This document shows positions 18,922 to 29,576 of a DNA stretch of 64,000 nucleotides, piece after piece (within the stretch, counting starts at the first letter, position 1; each line of letters starts with the position of its first letter). The notes beneath the pieces were generated by a model. It was given only the letters and a program-made list of their open reading frames with translations, was not told where the DNA came from and searched no databases. The position numbers and the translations under genes were made by a program. The DNA is from Paramoeba atlantica (taxonomy: Eukaryota; Discosea): the NCBI GenBank assembly GCA_977017575.1, contig CDRNVI010000065.1:124001-188000 (forward strand). The letters are read 5' to 3'.

Positions 18922-20544
18922 CTACCCTCAGCATCCCGGGACCTTTGGGGTAGGAAAATCTCGCTTTCGCACAAGGCTGCCTATACACTCCGCCATGGTA
19001 GGATGAATGCCCATCGTTTGCCGCAGTGTTCGTAGCGTCAACCCGGCGTGCATGGCAACAGCTATGCCTTGCGTAATCTCCCCCGCATGGGGACACGTAA
19101 GGTGCCAACCAATGACGGTTTCATTCGTATCCCTCCCTCGGGCGTTGTCTGCATCCAAAGGAGCATCGAGATCTCGCCGTGTGATGACTTTGAGAAAGCA
19201 CAAGTCACGTGGGAGGCCGGGTAGCGTCCACTCAAGGGGGCAAAAGGCAGTGTGATAGACTTCGATTTGTTTTTCAGGATAGAGCGCACACGCTTGTTCC
19301 TCACTCGGGCCAATGCGACCGTACTCCAAAGGTGTGAATACGGTTGTGGGCATGGCTTGAGCAAAAAAGTGTACCGTCTCCCGGGCTCGTTCTGAAAACA
19401 GATTGTTCGCCAGTGTTCGACCCGAGCGTATGGCGACTGGGGTAAGTTCCGCACCTCCACGAACGACATCTCCAATGGCGTACACCTGAGGGTGTGAGGT
19501 CTTCGCAAATTCATCGGTAATAATATGATGTGTGCTCGGATCGATTTTCACGCCCAACGTGTCGAAACCCAACCCCGTAGTTTGGGGGCGGCGTCCCATC
19601 GCAAACAGAACCGTATCACAGTCCATAACACCGCCCTTCATAGTATGCAATCGAAGCTTTGGAGAATTTGATGCAACATTCGATTCCACACGTACTAATT
19701 CCTTTGGTTGGTCGTACACGAAATCGACTGAGTCCGCCATGGACTGTACGACCCTGGCCACAGCGTCCTTGTCAAAACCACGCAGCGGGGTAGAGCGAAC
19801 CAACACGGAGGGCCGGTTCAACGGCCTTTCCCCTTCATGAGATGCGTACTTCGCGAAGCTCCCTAGAAATCCAGCACACTCCAGTGCAATGTATCCTGCC
19901 CCCACCACCACGACCTTTTCTGGGTCTTTGTTCAACCAAAACAAATCATCGGAGGTGATGCCAAAACGTTGGGCCCTCGGAATCGAGGGATACTGCGGCC
20001 GTCCCCCTGTCGCCACCACCACGTGACGAGCATGCATGGTCGTAGAGCTCTCGGAGCTATCGGGGTCCGTACACCTCACCGCCACACAAGCCCCGTGGCC
20101 GTGTTCCCCCGTAACCCACGCTCTGGCATTCACATAATCCACGTTTAACTCCTGACACGCCACTCGGGTACTAAAATTCAGCGAGCGTATGTAATTGGTG
20201 ACATTCTCTCGAAGTGTGCTCCACTGCATTCGATATCTCGGAACACTATCCTTTTCGGAATTACACAAACCCCAGCCAAAATACGGTGCCATGTGCGAAA
20301 GGATCTCACCCTGCTGCGCGGCAACATGAAACAATTTCTTCGGGATGCAGCCAACGTTGACACAGGTGCCGCCGAGACCCCAGGAGGTGCCGTAGGGACT
20401 CGGGGGGACGTAGTCGACCAGCGCCACTGAGGCGCCGAGTTTGGCCGCCTGGGTCGCACAGGCCACCCCCCCACTACCGCCACCGATGACCAGCAGGTCG
20501 TAGACACTCTTGGGAAGGTGAAACACACCGGAGCGTAATAACAT
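18922..20544 (-). CDS. Thioredoxin reductase, selenocysteine-containing (high-Mr type)
   Basis: A 540-aa flavoenzyme if the in-frame TGA at 18930-18928 is read as selenocysteine. It passes electrons from NADPH to thioredoxin. Visible parts are the FAD motif IGGGSGGVACA (about residues 20-30), the redox pair CVNVGC (Cys61 and Cys66), the NADPH motif VVVGAGYIALECAGF, the second FAD motif AIGDV, and the interface GIHPTMAEC with the catalytic His514-Glu519 pair. The frame ends PGC, then TGA, GGG (Gly) and TAG, giving the Gly-Cys-Sec-Gly tail of animal-type enzymes. The sequence is closer to high-Mr thioredoxin reductase than to trypanothione or glutathione reductase. A TGA stop would leave an enzyme lacking its second active site. 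The region before ATG 20544 is pyrimidine-rich. Confidence 0.9.
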
Positions 20545-20928
20545 GGGATTGTTAGTTCATGGAAGAATGGTACTGTGCTCTTTGAGCAGAGTACGATGGA
20601 GAGAATAGGATAATAATCTAAGCAAAATAAGAAGTGTTTCGGGAAACGTATGTTTGGTGGAGAAGACACAAAAAAGAGATCAAGTAGGGGAGAGTCAAAA
20701 TGTAGTTTTTGTGACATGTGTAAAAAACAGAAAGAGCTCGACTATACTCGTCTTCAGGAATAAAAAAAGTGTGTTATCTTTCGCCCATATAACCGAAGAA
20801 AAGGAATACCGTATGCCTTAAGATAAAAAAACGGGAAATTTCGATGCGTGTTTGGGTGACTGCTTAAAGGAAGAAGCAAAAGAAGCCGCATCATAAAGCT
20901 AAAACAGCTTGCTAATACCTAATTGCAG
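20545..20928. other. Intergenic with pyrimidine tracts on the minus strand
   Basis: Read on the minus strand, 20650-20700 contains runs such as CTCTCCCC and CTCTTTTTTG, with several AG dinucleotides nearer the thioredoxin reductase ATG. This is consistent with a 5' leader that is trans-spliced. Nothing else was seen. Confidence 0.4.
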
Positions 20929-22320
20929 TTAGGATGAACGCATAAAAGGATTAACAAAGACGTACTTTTCCGGAACACATTCTTCTGCTTCGCCGAGACC
21001 AGGAATTTTACTTTCCACGCGAAATCGCAGAATATTATTGTTCGGGCAAAATTTGTGAATCTTCCATTTCTTTGCGTCTGTTAGCTCCTTGCGCTGCAGT
21101 TTCTGCAATACGTTAGACACAAGTGCGAGCTCAGCAACTCGAGCCTTTTTCCGGTCATTGAGCACAGGTTGCAAAACGGATAGAAGCTTTTCATGCAACT
21201 CGGAGTGCAGTTGCTTCCAAAGTGAATCCTCCCGCATAAGCGTATCCAAATTACGATTCGTGGCACTGTAAAAGGACTCCCTCTCCTTTTCGGTTAGACT
21301 TACTTCCGAGGGCATTTCCTGCACGTAGCTTGTAATCTTTTTCGCCACCTCACTTCGCTTTCTCCAAACCCGTTGGACAATCGCCTCCGCCCCGGTCTCC
21401 GCACTCTCTAAATCATTTTCCATAATCAGTGTTTTCAACGATCCGCACTGGGTGACATTTTTCATCACAATACGGTTCCCGTTCCCCCACTGCTCACGAT
21501 GGCCTCGCATTGCCTCTGTACTCCACAACACGACATTAATTTCATTCGCTGAGATTTCTTCCTCCTCCTCTTCCGTCTTTTTCCCAAAACCAGCGACCAC
21601 CGTATTTGGATTCATTTGAAACGAGAAACTCATAGGGGGCGTACTCGAGGGGGGGGCTTCTTTTTTTACCGCTTGGTCCTCTCTTTTTTTAGCGACCAGA
21701 AGGAACACATTCAACGGCCTGCCGCCGTGTTTCACCCTGCGCCACACCAACCCCCCCGAGGGAAGGGACCGGTAGTGGTCCGGGGTGTAGTCCTCCTCGT
21801 GGAGATGCGCCACCGTGGCTTTCGTGACGAAATGGGTCGGGGCGACGTGAAGGGTGTCTCCCAGGGCGGTGGACGGGGGCTCGAGCAGCACAAGGTACGG
21901 CACTTTCGCCACCTCCTCCCCTCGGGGCTCCAGCGCCATATCCCCCATGCGTCGTACCAGGTAGCAGAACCGGGGGGACCCGGGACGGTAGTCGGTCCGT
22001 AGGCGCTGCCGTATGAGGTCCCAGTTAAAAGGTTGTTTCCCGGAGGCGCCGGGGGTTGTAAAGCTGTCGGGTTCTTGTTTGAAAATATCGTCCAGATCAA
22101 TCATGGAGGAGATATCCTCTGGGCTACCATCAAAAAGCTCAGCCGAGGCGGGCCACGGGACAGACACTTCCTTCGCCTTCTTTGATGGGGTGTCCGTTTC
22201 GTTTTTTCTTCGTCGTTTCGCACGAAGGACATCGTCTAAAGTGGCTGTAATTTCGACAGAGTCTCCTCGGAGGCCTGTGCGCCGTGAATGGGGTGATTCG
22301 CCTTCGCTGGATTGACTCAT
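20929..22320 (-). CDS. Protein of unknown function, charged, with coiled-coil-like C-terminal half
   Basis: About 463 aa from the ATG at 22320 (MSQSSEGESPHSRR). The frame extends to 22518 without an ATG, and that extension looks like leader with a GTTAG acceptor-like site. The N-terminus has a basic nuclear-localisation-like cluster (RAKRRRKNE and KKAKE). A poly-Glu tract (EEEEEE) lies in the middle, and the last 200 residues are mainly helical and charged. The central part around the GC-rich 21650-22100 segment contains SPRFCYLVRRMGDMALEPRG. I do not recognise the family; a nuclear role is only suggested by the basic cluster. Confidence 0.75.
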   Translation of the reverse strand: MSQSSEGESPHSRRTGLRGDSVEITATLDDVLRAKRRRKNETDTPSKKAKEVSVPWPASAELFDGSPEDISSMIDLDDIFKQEPDSFTTPGASGKQPFNWDLIRQRLRTDYRPGSPRFCYLVRRMGDMALEPRGEEVAKVPYLVLLEPPSTALGDTLHVAPTHFVTKATVAHLHEEDYTPDHYRSLPSGGLVWRRVKHGGRPLNVFLLVAKKREDQAVKKEAPPSSTPPMSFSFQMNPNTVVAGFGKKTEEEEEEISANEINVVLWSTEAMRGHREQWGNGNRIVMKNVTQCGSLKTLIMENDLESAETGAEAIVQRVWRKRSEVAKKITSYVQEMPSEVSLTEKERESFYSATNRNLDTLMREDSLWKQLHSELHEKLLSVLQPVLNDRKKARVAELALVSNVLQKLQRKELTDAKKWKIHKFCPNNNILRFRVESKIPGLGEAEECVPEKYVFVNPFMRSS

Positions 22321-22685
22321 GAATAAGTGAGAATAAAAAGAGATACGAGCTAACGCAGAATAATTAAAACAATATGTTGATGACCAATCATAATGCGTGG
22401 TTTCTTTTCTTCTGCTTACGAACAGATGTCCATTTGCAGAAACAGAACAGATCAGGTAATCTAAGTCAACTATAAAGATGCCGTACGTATATGCAGCACG
22501 TTCATACAGTGTTCGCAACCAGAAGATGAAGTGTTTTTTGTAGACAAATTTTAACTATACAGTAATTCTAGTAATTAAAAGAAAAACATTGATCTCGGAA
22601 TCGCGCCTTCATACACAAGCGATAGAATTTACAAGCGTAAGAATTTCCATTACGTTCGTCCGAGTTTCCATATTTTCTGTTTGCG

Positions 22686-25448
22686 CTATTCTACTTTCGG
22701 AACGCCTATTGTACATGAAGTTGAATCAAATGAAGGCAATACAGTGTAAAATTTTGAAAAATTGATAGATTGATATAGAAAATGTGAACAATCCGTAATA
22801 GACTGCCCTTGGAGCTTTTGGAGCAATATATGTATCGATCGCTTAAATTCCGCATGAGTCCTTTTGATGTTAGGTATGCTAAAATTATCATCTGGTCCGA
22901 GACCTTCGTCCAAGTGTAAAACCGAGTGTATCACATCTTGTATAGGAGAATGTTCTTTCAACAAAGTCGAGGTTTCGATACTTTTAGAGCTTTGCAGAAA
23001 GTCCAATTGCGACTTTTGAATCTTTGAGCCTCCGCTGAGATCTAAAAGTTTCCAGATGTGCTGAAGATTGTCACTTAGAAAGCTGTCAAGAAGCTTCAAA
23101 AGCTCCGGAAATGTAAAGATATCAGATTGCAAAATAAGGCGCTCCATCTTCGCTCGAAATTGTGACCAGTAATGCGCACACACGTGGTGCATGTAGTCCT
23201 GAAGAGCTGCTATCGCGCACCACATTTCATGTACCATCAGAACCGATGCACGATCACATGCACTTTCCGACGATCTGAAATGAGAGGTCTTATTAAGTCG
23301 GGAAACTTTCTTCCATACATTTAAGACACTACGCTTCGCAAGCATTAAGTCGTATATGATAGCGCTGAGCCGTTCAAGTTGGTCCAGCACATGGGGGACG
23401 AATATCACGTTAAATACTTTCGGCGGAACGTATTTGACCCTTATAAGGCTACGGACACGTCCAGGTAAATCTTTCTGTTTATATCGCCGCACCAGTAATC
23501 CTGCTAAATGTTCAAAAAGAATTTTCGGCTTAGATGACTTGATTACGAAATCTGTTAGTCCATGTAATTGAAGTGCGTGAAGAGGTACCTCACGACCCAT
23601 AAGGTTACCCTCAATTGTCCTATTTATGGCTTCATCAACAAATGACGCATCCCCGCCGAGAGCGAATTTATAGAGACCAGTAAGGAATTCTTTCAAGGGC
23701 AAATCCTCCAGAAGAGTCTTCTTCCACCGATTACTAATGGAATTTCGAAGGATGGGCAGTAGTACATGCAACTCCCGTGTTTCCGGTAGCGTTCCATTGC
23801 ACTGAAAGTTGGAACAACTCTTTGTCCCTAAGCATCCCATCAACTGAAAAAAGTTAACGCTTTTCCCGAGGTAGAGGACTTCTTCAATGATTTCTTCGGT
23901 GAACGGTATTGAGATCCCAATAACACACAAAGGTGGAAGCTTATCTCTCAAGATACTATATTTATGCTCCCACCATTCTGAAGAGTCATTTCCAATGCTT
24001 TCGCTCTCCTTAATGAAAAACTCATGACAGGGATCATAAATCTTTCCATCTACTACCCAGCCACGGAGAAACGCAAGGAAAGGTTCGCACGAAGCATGAC
24101 ATAATTTTACAGACAGCTTTGATACAGAATCGTTAGTTGCAGATTCCGAAATAGAGGTAAGCTTTTGTAGCACGCAGCATCCCTCGCTTTCCCCAGTTTC
24201 ACGCAAAATGTACAAAACACTTTCGAGAAAACTAGAAGATGTCCGACACATTGTCACCATCTGGGGAAGCATGATTGGCAGATTTGTTCCAAGCACTTCC
24301 CCGATTGAATCCTTGTATGTTTCTAGTTCTTGAAAGACAGATGAACGCATTTTTTCGTGGGTTAACGAGGGAGTTCTAACAATATTTCGTTCCGCAACGC
24401 GTTCTCCCTCGTTCCGCAAATTTTCTCCCTCTAAGAGTTGCTTTATTTTGCGAAACAGAATACCTGGTTCTTGTAGTTCTTTCAGCGTAAATTCATCTTG
24501 TGGAGATGCCGCAAAGGATGGCTTAAACCTAAACCCAGTTTTCCCCCACTCGATGACTTCACCTTGATCACAGCCCAACCAACTCCACAAGATATCACGA
24601 AATAGCTGTTCACGGTCAATTGGCTTTGGAGAAGTAATTACCCGATTTTCTTTTTTCGAAGGCCTCGCTTTCCCGCCCAATAAAAGAGTTTTATGGTCAC
24701 TCGAGATAGAGACATTTTCGCGAGATTGCATAAGGGAAGGCATTCCATTAGGTTGAGCATAGTTTTGCGTGAAAGAAACCCCACTTTGGGACCCTGGCAC
24801 ATTCCTTTGTCGAATACTTTCATCTATGGTCGCTAATCGCTCTCCATGGTTCGTCACAGCGTACGTTTGCCTCGGGTGTGTAGAAACGCTCACGCCTTTC
24901 ACTCCGCCTTGCTCATTGATCACCCTGGGCATTCGTCCAATCTCCGTCGGAGAACTAGAGTACGAGGGTAGTTCGTATTCCGAGATGTCTACCATCATTC
25001 GAGAAGGTGATGTCTCAAGACCCCCCACGCCAGCCCTACCCTGCGTAGGAATGATCTTTGGCGTCCCTCGCGCAGAAACCTGTGAATGTGGTGAATTAAC
25101 CCGTAGCTCTCTTTCCATGCTATTTGCGTTCGTATTACGAGAAGGTAGCGTATTCCCCGATCTTCGAGCCACTCCGTGATCAAGCCCACTATCGTATCTG
25201 TTCTGTACTGCGATTTCGGACTGCTGCGAAGCGTATTCATTTTTGGAGGATGGACCGCGTGATGCAGCACGCGGAGGAATGAATAAATCCGCTTTGTGCT
25301 TTTGTCTGGCCGGAGACGCTGAAGGAGATGCTTCTAACATATTTGTCGGCTCTTTCTTGCATGAGTGAACAGGGGTTTCCAGCACAGAACATGGTGTACT
25401 GTCAGAAGATCCATAGTACGTTACCCTGTCTTGATCCGGAGTGTTCAT
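22686..25448 (-). CDS. Gamma-tubulin complex component (GCP/Spc97-Spc98 family)
   Basis: A 920-aa protein. GCPs bind gamma-tubulin and build the ring that nucleates microtubules. Residues 1-290 are low-complexity and Ser-rich. The family core follows: the FLRGWVVDGKIYDPCHEFFI segment matches the typical LxxWIYxGxxxDPYxEFxI motif, followed by WWEHKYSILRDKLPP (WxxRYxxxxxxxPxF) and EVLYLGKSVNF (ILxTGKYLN), marking the N-terminal GRIP1 part. The C-terminal half has KYVPPKVFNVIF, the YMHHVCAHYWSQFRAKM stretch and FPELLKLLDSFLSD, as in GRIP2. GCP2 or GCP3 is most likely from size, but the subtype cannot be assigned by eye. Confidence 0.85.
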   Translation of the reverse strand: MNTPDQDRVTYYGSSDSTPCSVLETPVHSCKKEPTNMLEASPSASPARQKHKADLFIPPRAASRGPSSKNEYASQQSEIAVQNRYDSGLDHGVARRSGNTLPSRNTNANSMERELRVNSPHSQVSARGTPKIIPTQGRAGVGGLETSPSRMMVDISEYELPSYSSSPTEIGRMPRVINEQGGVKGVSVSTHPRQTYAVTNHGERLATIDESIRQRNVPGSQSGVSFTQNYAQPNGMPSLMQSRENVSISSDHKTLLLGGKARPSKKENRVITSPKPIDREQLFRDILWSWLGCDQGEVIEWGKTGFRFKPSFAASPQDEFTLKELQEPGILFRKIKQLLEGENLRNEGERVAERNIVRTPSLTHEKMRSSVFQELETYKDSIGEVLGTNLPIMLPQMVTMCRTSSSFLESVLYILRETGESEGCCVLQKLTSISESATNDSVSKLSVKLCHASCEPFLAFLRGWVVDGKIYDPCHEFFIKESESIGNDSSEWWEHKYSILRDKLPPLCVIGISIPFTEEIIEEVLYLGKSVNFFQLMGCLGTKSCSNFQCNGTLPETRELHVLLPILRNSISNRWKKTLLEDLPLKEFLTGLYKFALGGDASFVDEAINRTIEGNLMGREVPLHALQLHGLTDFVIKSSKPKILFEHLAGLLVRRYKQKDLPGRVRSLIRVKYVPPKVFNVIFVPHVLDQLERLSAIIYDLMLAKRSVLNVWKKVSRLNKTSHFRSSESACDRASVLMVHEMWCAIAALQDYMHHVCAHYWSQFRAKMERLILQSDIFTFPELLKLLDSFLSDNLQHIWKLLDLSGGSKIQKSQLDFLQSSKSIETSTLLKEHSPIQDVIHSVLHLDEGLGPDDNFSIPNIKRTHAEFKRSIHILLQKLQGQSITDCSHFLYQSINFSKFYTVLPSFDSTSCTIGVPKVE

Positions 25449-25586
25449 TAAATTAAATATTTTAGAACTGTTCTAATAATTTCTATTGCAAAAGACCCTT
25501 AATGTTTCGTAAAGAAAAACTTGTTACAGAACATACGTGCTGCCTCCCTTCTTATTGTCTCCTGTCTTAAATCTAGGCAAGACGTA

Positions 25587-25725
25587 AAATAGAGAAAAGT
25601 GGGGGGTATCATCCGTGTACTGCTTAGAAAAAAGATTTTTAAACGTCAAATTCTTACATGGTGTGTCAAAGGTGTATAAACAAGTTCATCTTATTCTTGA
25701 GAAAATATCAGAGGTCCCTAAAACT
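25587..25725. repeat. Dispersed repeat, copy 1 (second copy at about 30210-30350)
   Basis: About 130 bp sharing long blocks with 30210-30350: AAAAGTGGGG, ATCCGTGTACTG, TTACATGGTGT, GGTGTATAAAC and TATTCTTGAGAA in the same order. The second copy lies just left of the Merlin element at 30364. It may be a fragment of an unrelated mobile element; no terminal repeats were identified. Confidence 0.55.
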
Positions 25726-25801
25726 ATTCATAGATAGTTTATAGTGATTCAAGAAAATTTATAGTACTATAAACCTCGTTTATAGTACTATAAACACTAT
25801 A

Positions 25802-26560
25802 CAGGGGGGATCACCAATATCGGGACACCCGCCATTTTTGGGCCGTGGGTCCGTTTCACCTGATTTTTGTTGCAAAAGAGAGATCTCGACGCGAATATGA
25901 TCGGAACGACATTTTGCGCCTATTTAAACACACATAAAAAGTAGGGTGTGTACGACAAAAATGATTTTTTTCAAAATTTGCACATTTGAAAATGTGGATA
26001 AAAATGTCTTAAAAAGCATTGAAAAAGTTATTTAGTATGAAATAACCCCTCCGTTACACTTTCGTAACTCTTCTAACCGTTTTGGGAGGCTCTTCAGAGT
26101 CTTCTCTAGGATATCCCGCTTTTCGGTTAGGAGATATTCAATAGCCTTGGGTATATAACATTGCTCTTTCCGCAATTCATCATACATGCTGTTTCCCTCA
26201 TAGACTTGCCTTGATGCACTTCGTGCGCGCTCACAATCCGTGTGCCGCAGGATGCATGCTCGGGGGATACATGACGGAAGTTTAATCTATGTCGTTTTCC
26301 CATTTGGAACTTAATAAAAGAGAATTGTATCCTTTAATAGACAATTTTAACGGGATTTGCACAATTTTTACATAAATTTGCATATTTTTTGAAGATTTTT
26401 TTTATTTTTTTTATACCATATTTTACAAGTGTGTTTAAATAGGCGCAAAATGTCGTTCCGATCATATTCTCGTCGAGATCTCTCTTTTGCAACAAAAATC
26501 AGGTGAAACGGACCCACGGCCCAAAAATGGGAGGTGTCCCGATATTGGTGATCCCCCCTG
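25802..26560 (-). mobile_element. Internally deleted Tc1/mariner element with about 135-bp inverted repeats
   Basis: Long inverted terminal repeats (CAGGGGGGATCACCAATATC at the left end, its complement at the right) run inward for about 135 bp with few differences. The element is flanked by TA on both sides (25800-25801 and 26561-26562), the Tc1/mariner target. Between the arms, the minus strand ends in a frame that reads TLKSLPKRLEELRKCNGG and stops at 26034-26032; this matches the usual C-terminus of Tc1-type transposases. Most of the transposase is missing, so the element is non-autonomous. Confidence 0.75.
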
Positions 26561-26562
26561 TA

Positions 26563-28034
26563 TAGTACTATAAAAACTATACAGTGTTCGCAAAAATTTG
26601 TGAACTTTTTGTTGTGCAACTTTTGAAATTGTTGCACAATAAAAAATTCACCAATTTTTGTTGCACAAATATTAGTGTAGAATTTTTTTTGTTGAGGAAA
26701 ATGTAGGCGGTATGGATAAATCCAATCCAATACAAATCATTCCGGGTTGCTCCGGACGGTCGCTGGTAAGCCACACTATTCACAGATAGATTTGGAATAG
26801 TAATGGAAGGCAATTCGGTGTGAATAGTAATGTAATGTGTGTGTATATTCGGACGCGTGGTAAGTATTAATAAAATATTTGCGTTTGAAAAGAAAGTTAA
26901 ACACAAATAAAAAAGGATTTAGGCACAATCATTCAGAACTGCTAAAGAAAACCAAGGGGAACTGCTAAAAACCATGGGGGGGTATGCTATTGGCCCTGGG
27001 TCACGATACCATGCCCCCGAGCTCACAGGTATTCTAAAGCGGACCCTCTTTTAGGTTAAAAAAAGTTTTGATTTTAGAATTTGGGCAAAAAAATTAAAAT
27101 GAAATTTCCATTTTTAAAAATGTTGCACAATAAAAAATTCACAAATTTTTGTTTTCCTGTTTTTTGTTACACAAATAATTGTGTTGAGTGTATGGTGTTT
27201 ATCAGTGTTTCATGTCCAGAAAGGCGCGCGGTAGACAGATCGGTCGATGGACCTGAAGGAATTTCGCGGGGCAGGAGAGAGCCGATGGAGGTGTAGAGGC
27301 TTAGAGGGGTCACGTGATGTCAGGTGGAGCAAGTGGTGTGGTTACGCTGACGCGTAGGAAAAAGAGAAAAAGGTTGTAGTTTGTGTGCAGAAATGGAAAA
27401 AGACGGGATCCTATAGCTCACAACAAGTTCTTCCCATAATGCTCTTTCCTTGTACCGTGCAAACCGCATTACAGTTGTCCTTCAACGAGTTCCCTTTAGA
27501 TCACTCGTTGGATCCTAGACGTGGCGTATTCAATGGCAAGGTAAAACACAAAAACACATCGCAGAGCCTGCAAGATTCAATATCTGCAAAATTCATAATC
27601 TTTTGAAGAAATTTGAAGAATCACTTACCCCCTATTTCACATTTACACATTATACTTCGGCAGGAAAAGCGACCTAAGAAGACAAGGCGTCTGGGCTGGA
27701 ACACATCTGAAATTAAAGTAGGTCGACTTCCCCATCGACTTCAACGAAGTGTGAAAAAAGGATTTGAGCTTGACCACGACGCTTGTTGGGCATAGTGATG
27801 AGAAACATAGTGACAAAAAGAAATTGCGTCGAGTCGGCATTTGAAGCAATACTTTCAGAAAAAACTTACTAAGAAAAATAGTAAAGACATACAGTGTATA
27901 GTTTTAATATACACCTGTATAGTATTTCAAAGTTTATAGTACTATAATAGTACTATAATAGTACTATAAAATAGTTTTTGTGATTTTACGGACCTCTGGA
28001 AAATATTTTCCAACCTCACTCATTTTCATTCTTT
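26563..28034. other. AT-rich repeat-bearing intergenic stretch
   Basis: No gene is supported. A block beginning GTTGCACAATAAAAAATTCA occurs near 26628 and again near 27121, so two fragments of one repeat are present. TAGTACTATAA-type palindromic units cluster near 25750-25800, 26561-26576 and 27905-27970. Several short frames are no longer than expected by chance. Confidence 0.5.
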
Positions 28035-28978
28035 TTATTTGTATTCTGATGGTAGGGTTTCAAGTAAATCCTTCGAAAAACAATTTAACCCTAGCTTAAG
28101 TTCTTTCAATGCAGGGGGTAGGCAGTCCAAATGCGAAAAGTCAGTAAATTTATTATCTTGCAAGGTGAGATACTTCAAGCTCAGCGGAAGAGCTTTTAAG
28201 CAAATGCACCCTGTCAGGCGATTTTCTTGAAGAGAAATATTGATGATCGCCTCCGGGAGAGAGCCCAATTCAATATTTCCAGTTAGCTCGTTGGAATGAA
28301 AATCAATGATTTCAAGAGATTGGGGTAAATATCGAAGTTCCACCTCGCCACTAAATTTGTTATTCGAAAGTATGAGAGATACAAGAGTACAGGGTAGGCC
28401 GGAAAGATGAATGGGGCCAGTCATGTAATTTTGATACCCATACAAATCTTCCATATGCAAAGGTAGCTCATCCAAATCTAAGGTGTTTCCAAATTGATTG
28501 AGCGACACATTGAGAAGTCGAAGATTGGGCGGAAACTCCGCGGGGAGAACGGTACCAGACAATTTATTGTCGTTCAAAAAGATTTTCTGCACACTCGAAG
28601 GAAGACTAAACCATGATACCTTTCCACGGATTCCATATCGACTCCACCACATGCTAACAACTTGACCATTTGCATTGCATCTAACCCCTGCCCAAGAAGA
28701 TACAGGAGAATTCTCTTTCCATGTAGAATGCGGATTTTCGATGTTGGAAAGAAACTGGACTAATAACAAGTCTGCGGGCAAATTTACTTTGCTAACTCTC
28801 TGCGCTTTCCTTTGCACCACGGATTCTGAAGTAGCTATTCTACGTACTCCACCGCACATGTTCATGGAGTGTGAAATTATCTATTGACTATGAAAAGATT
28901 CAGAATATTGTAAAGCAAGATAAATAGTGTAGAATAGTGCCGTATTTTTCTCATTGTGTCACAAGGTTCGTTCAACCA
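28033..28978. repeat. Gap-free segmental duplication, copy 1 (copy 2 at 31583-32528)
   Basis: About 945 bp match the segment exactly 3,550 bp further on, with scattered substitutions and no indel that I can see. Homology begins at the stop codon of the LRR gene and ends abruptly after GTTCGTTCAACCAA upstream of it. Confidence 0.85.
28035..28865 (-). CDS. Leucine-rich-repeat protein (LRR family member 2)
   Basis: 276 aa, ATG at 28865. The N-cap NIENPHSTW...SWAGVRCN is followed by about eight repeats of roughly 22-23 residues (for example LPSSVQKIFLNDNKLSGTV, LPLSLKYLTLQDNKFTDF) and a C-terminus ending PSEYK. No signal peptide is evident in the MNMCGGVRR N-terminus. It is nearly identical to 31585-32415; the duplication covers the gene and its upstream region. 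A frame continuing upstream of 28865 was not found. Role unknown; the same fold suggests binding of a protein or glycan. Confidence 0.8.
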   Translation of the reverse strand: MNMCGGVRRIATSESVVQRKAQRVSKVNLPADLLLVQFLSNIENPHSTWKENSPVSSWAGVRCNANGQVVSMWWSRYGIRGKVSWFSLPSSVQKIFLNDNKLSGTVLPAEFPPNLRLLNVSLNQFGNTLDLDELPLHMEDLYGYQNYMTGPIHLSGLPCTLVSLILSNNKFSGEVELRYLPQSLEIIDFHSNELTGNIELGSLPEAIINISLQENRLTGCICLKALPLSLKYLTLQDNKFTDFSHLDCLPPALKELKLGLNCFSKDLLETLPSEYK

Positions 28979-29149
28979 AGGTAGGGAGGCGCTCGAGTGA
29001 AAAGGACCTCATATTCGGAACGATTGGGTCGAAGAACGGTGTTATACCAAATATTTCCAAAATCGGACAAAATACAAGACCTGCAGAGGAGGGGTAAAAG
29101 AGGCTGAACACCACGGTATATTTTTCTTTTTTTTCCTTTATTATAAACC

Positions 29150-29352
29150 CCCGTCCGGGTTAATGTACCCCCCCCCGGTACAATAACTAGCCACAGGTAC
29201 AATACAAAAGTATAGTGTACGTAGCTACAGGTACAATAAAAATTCCGAAAATTAACGAAAATAGTGAAAAATAAAAATAGGTACAATAAAACCAAGCGTT
29301 CCCACTTATTGTACCCCCCCCCCGGTACAATAGCGAGCTACAGGTACTTTAA
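29150..29352. repeat. GGTACAATA-rich repeat cluster
   Basis: Two direct copies of a block made of a C-run, GGTACAATA and CTA.CCACAGGTAC (near 29165-29210 and 29309-29350) lie about 145 bp apart. Further single copies of GGTACAATA lie between them. It may be a relic of a small element. Confidence 0.5.
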
Positions 29353-29576
29353 AACGGTACGGGGTTTATTACTGTGTTCCGGGCCGTAGGGATAATGATT
29401 TGACGAAAAAATGATTTTTTCGAAAATGGTTCCGATACGTTTTTACGTTATTTACAGAGTTATAACCATATTAAGCGTATCAGAGAACATATTTTCATTA
29501 TAAATTACGTCACCATTACGTCGCCACATTGGCTCAGTAATACACCATATTGATTCACTTTACCAAAGATTTTCAC

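Noticed and set aside
18928-18930. TGA as a reassigned sense codon (for example Trp) throughout the genome
   Set aside because: The DnaJ gene ends CAQQ-TGA at a proper CaaX terminus, and EF-Ts and LRR genes also end at TGA, so TGA is a normal stop here.
26368-26906. Minus-strand frames of 109-120 codons near the Tc1 element
   Set aside because: They read through the inverted repeat and AT-rich flanks, without domain or start support.
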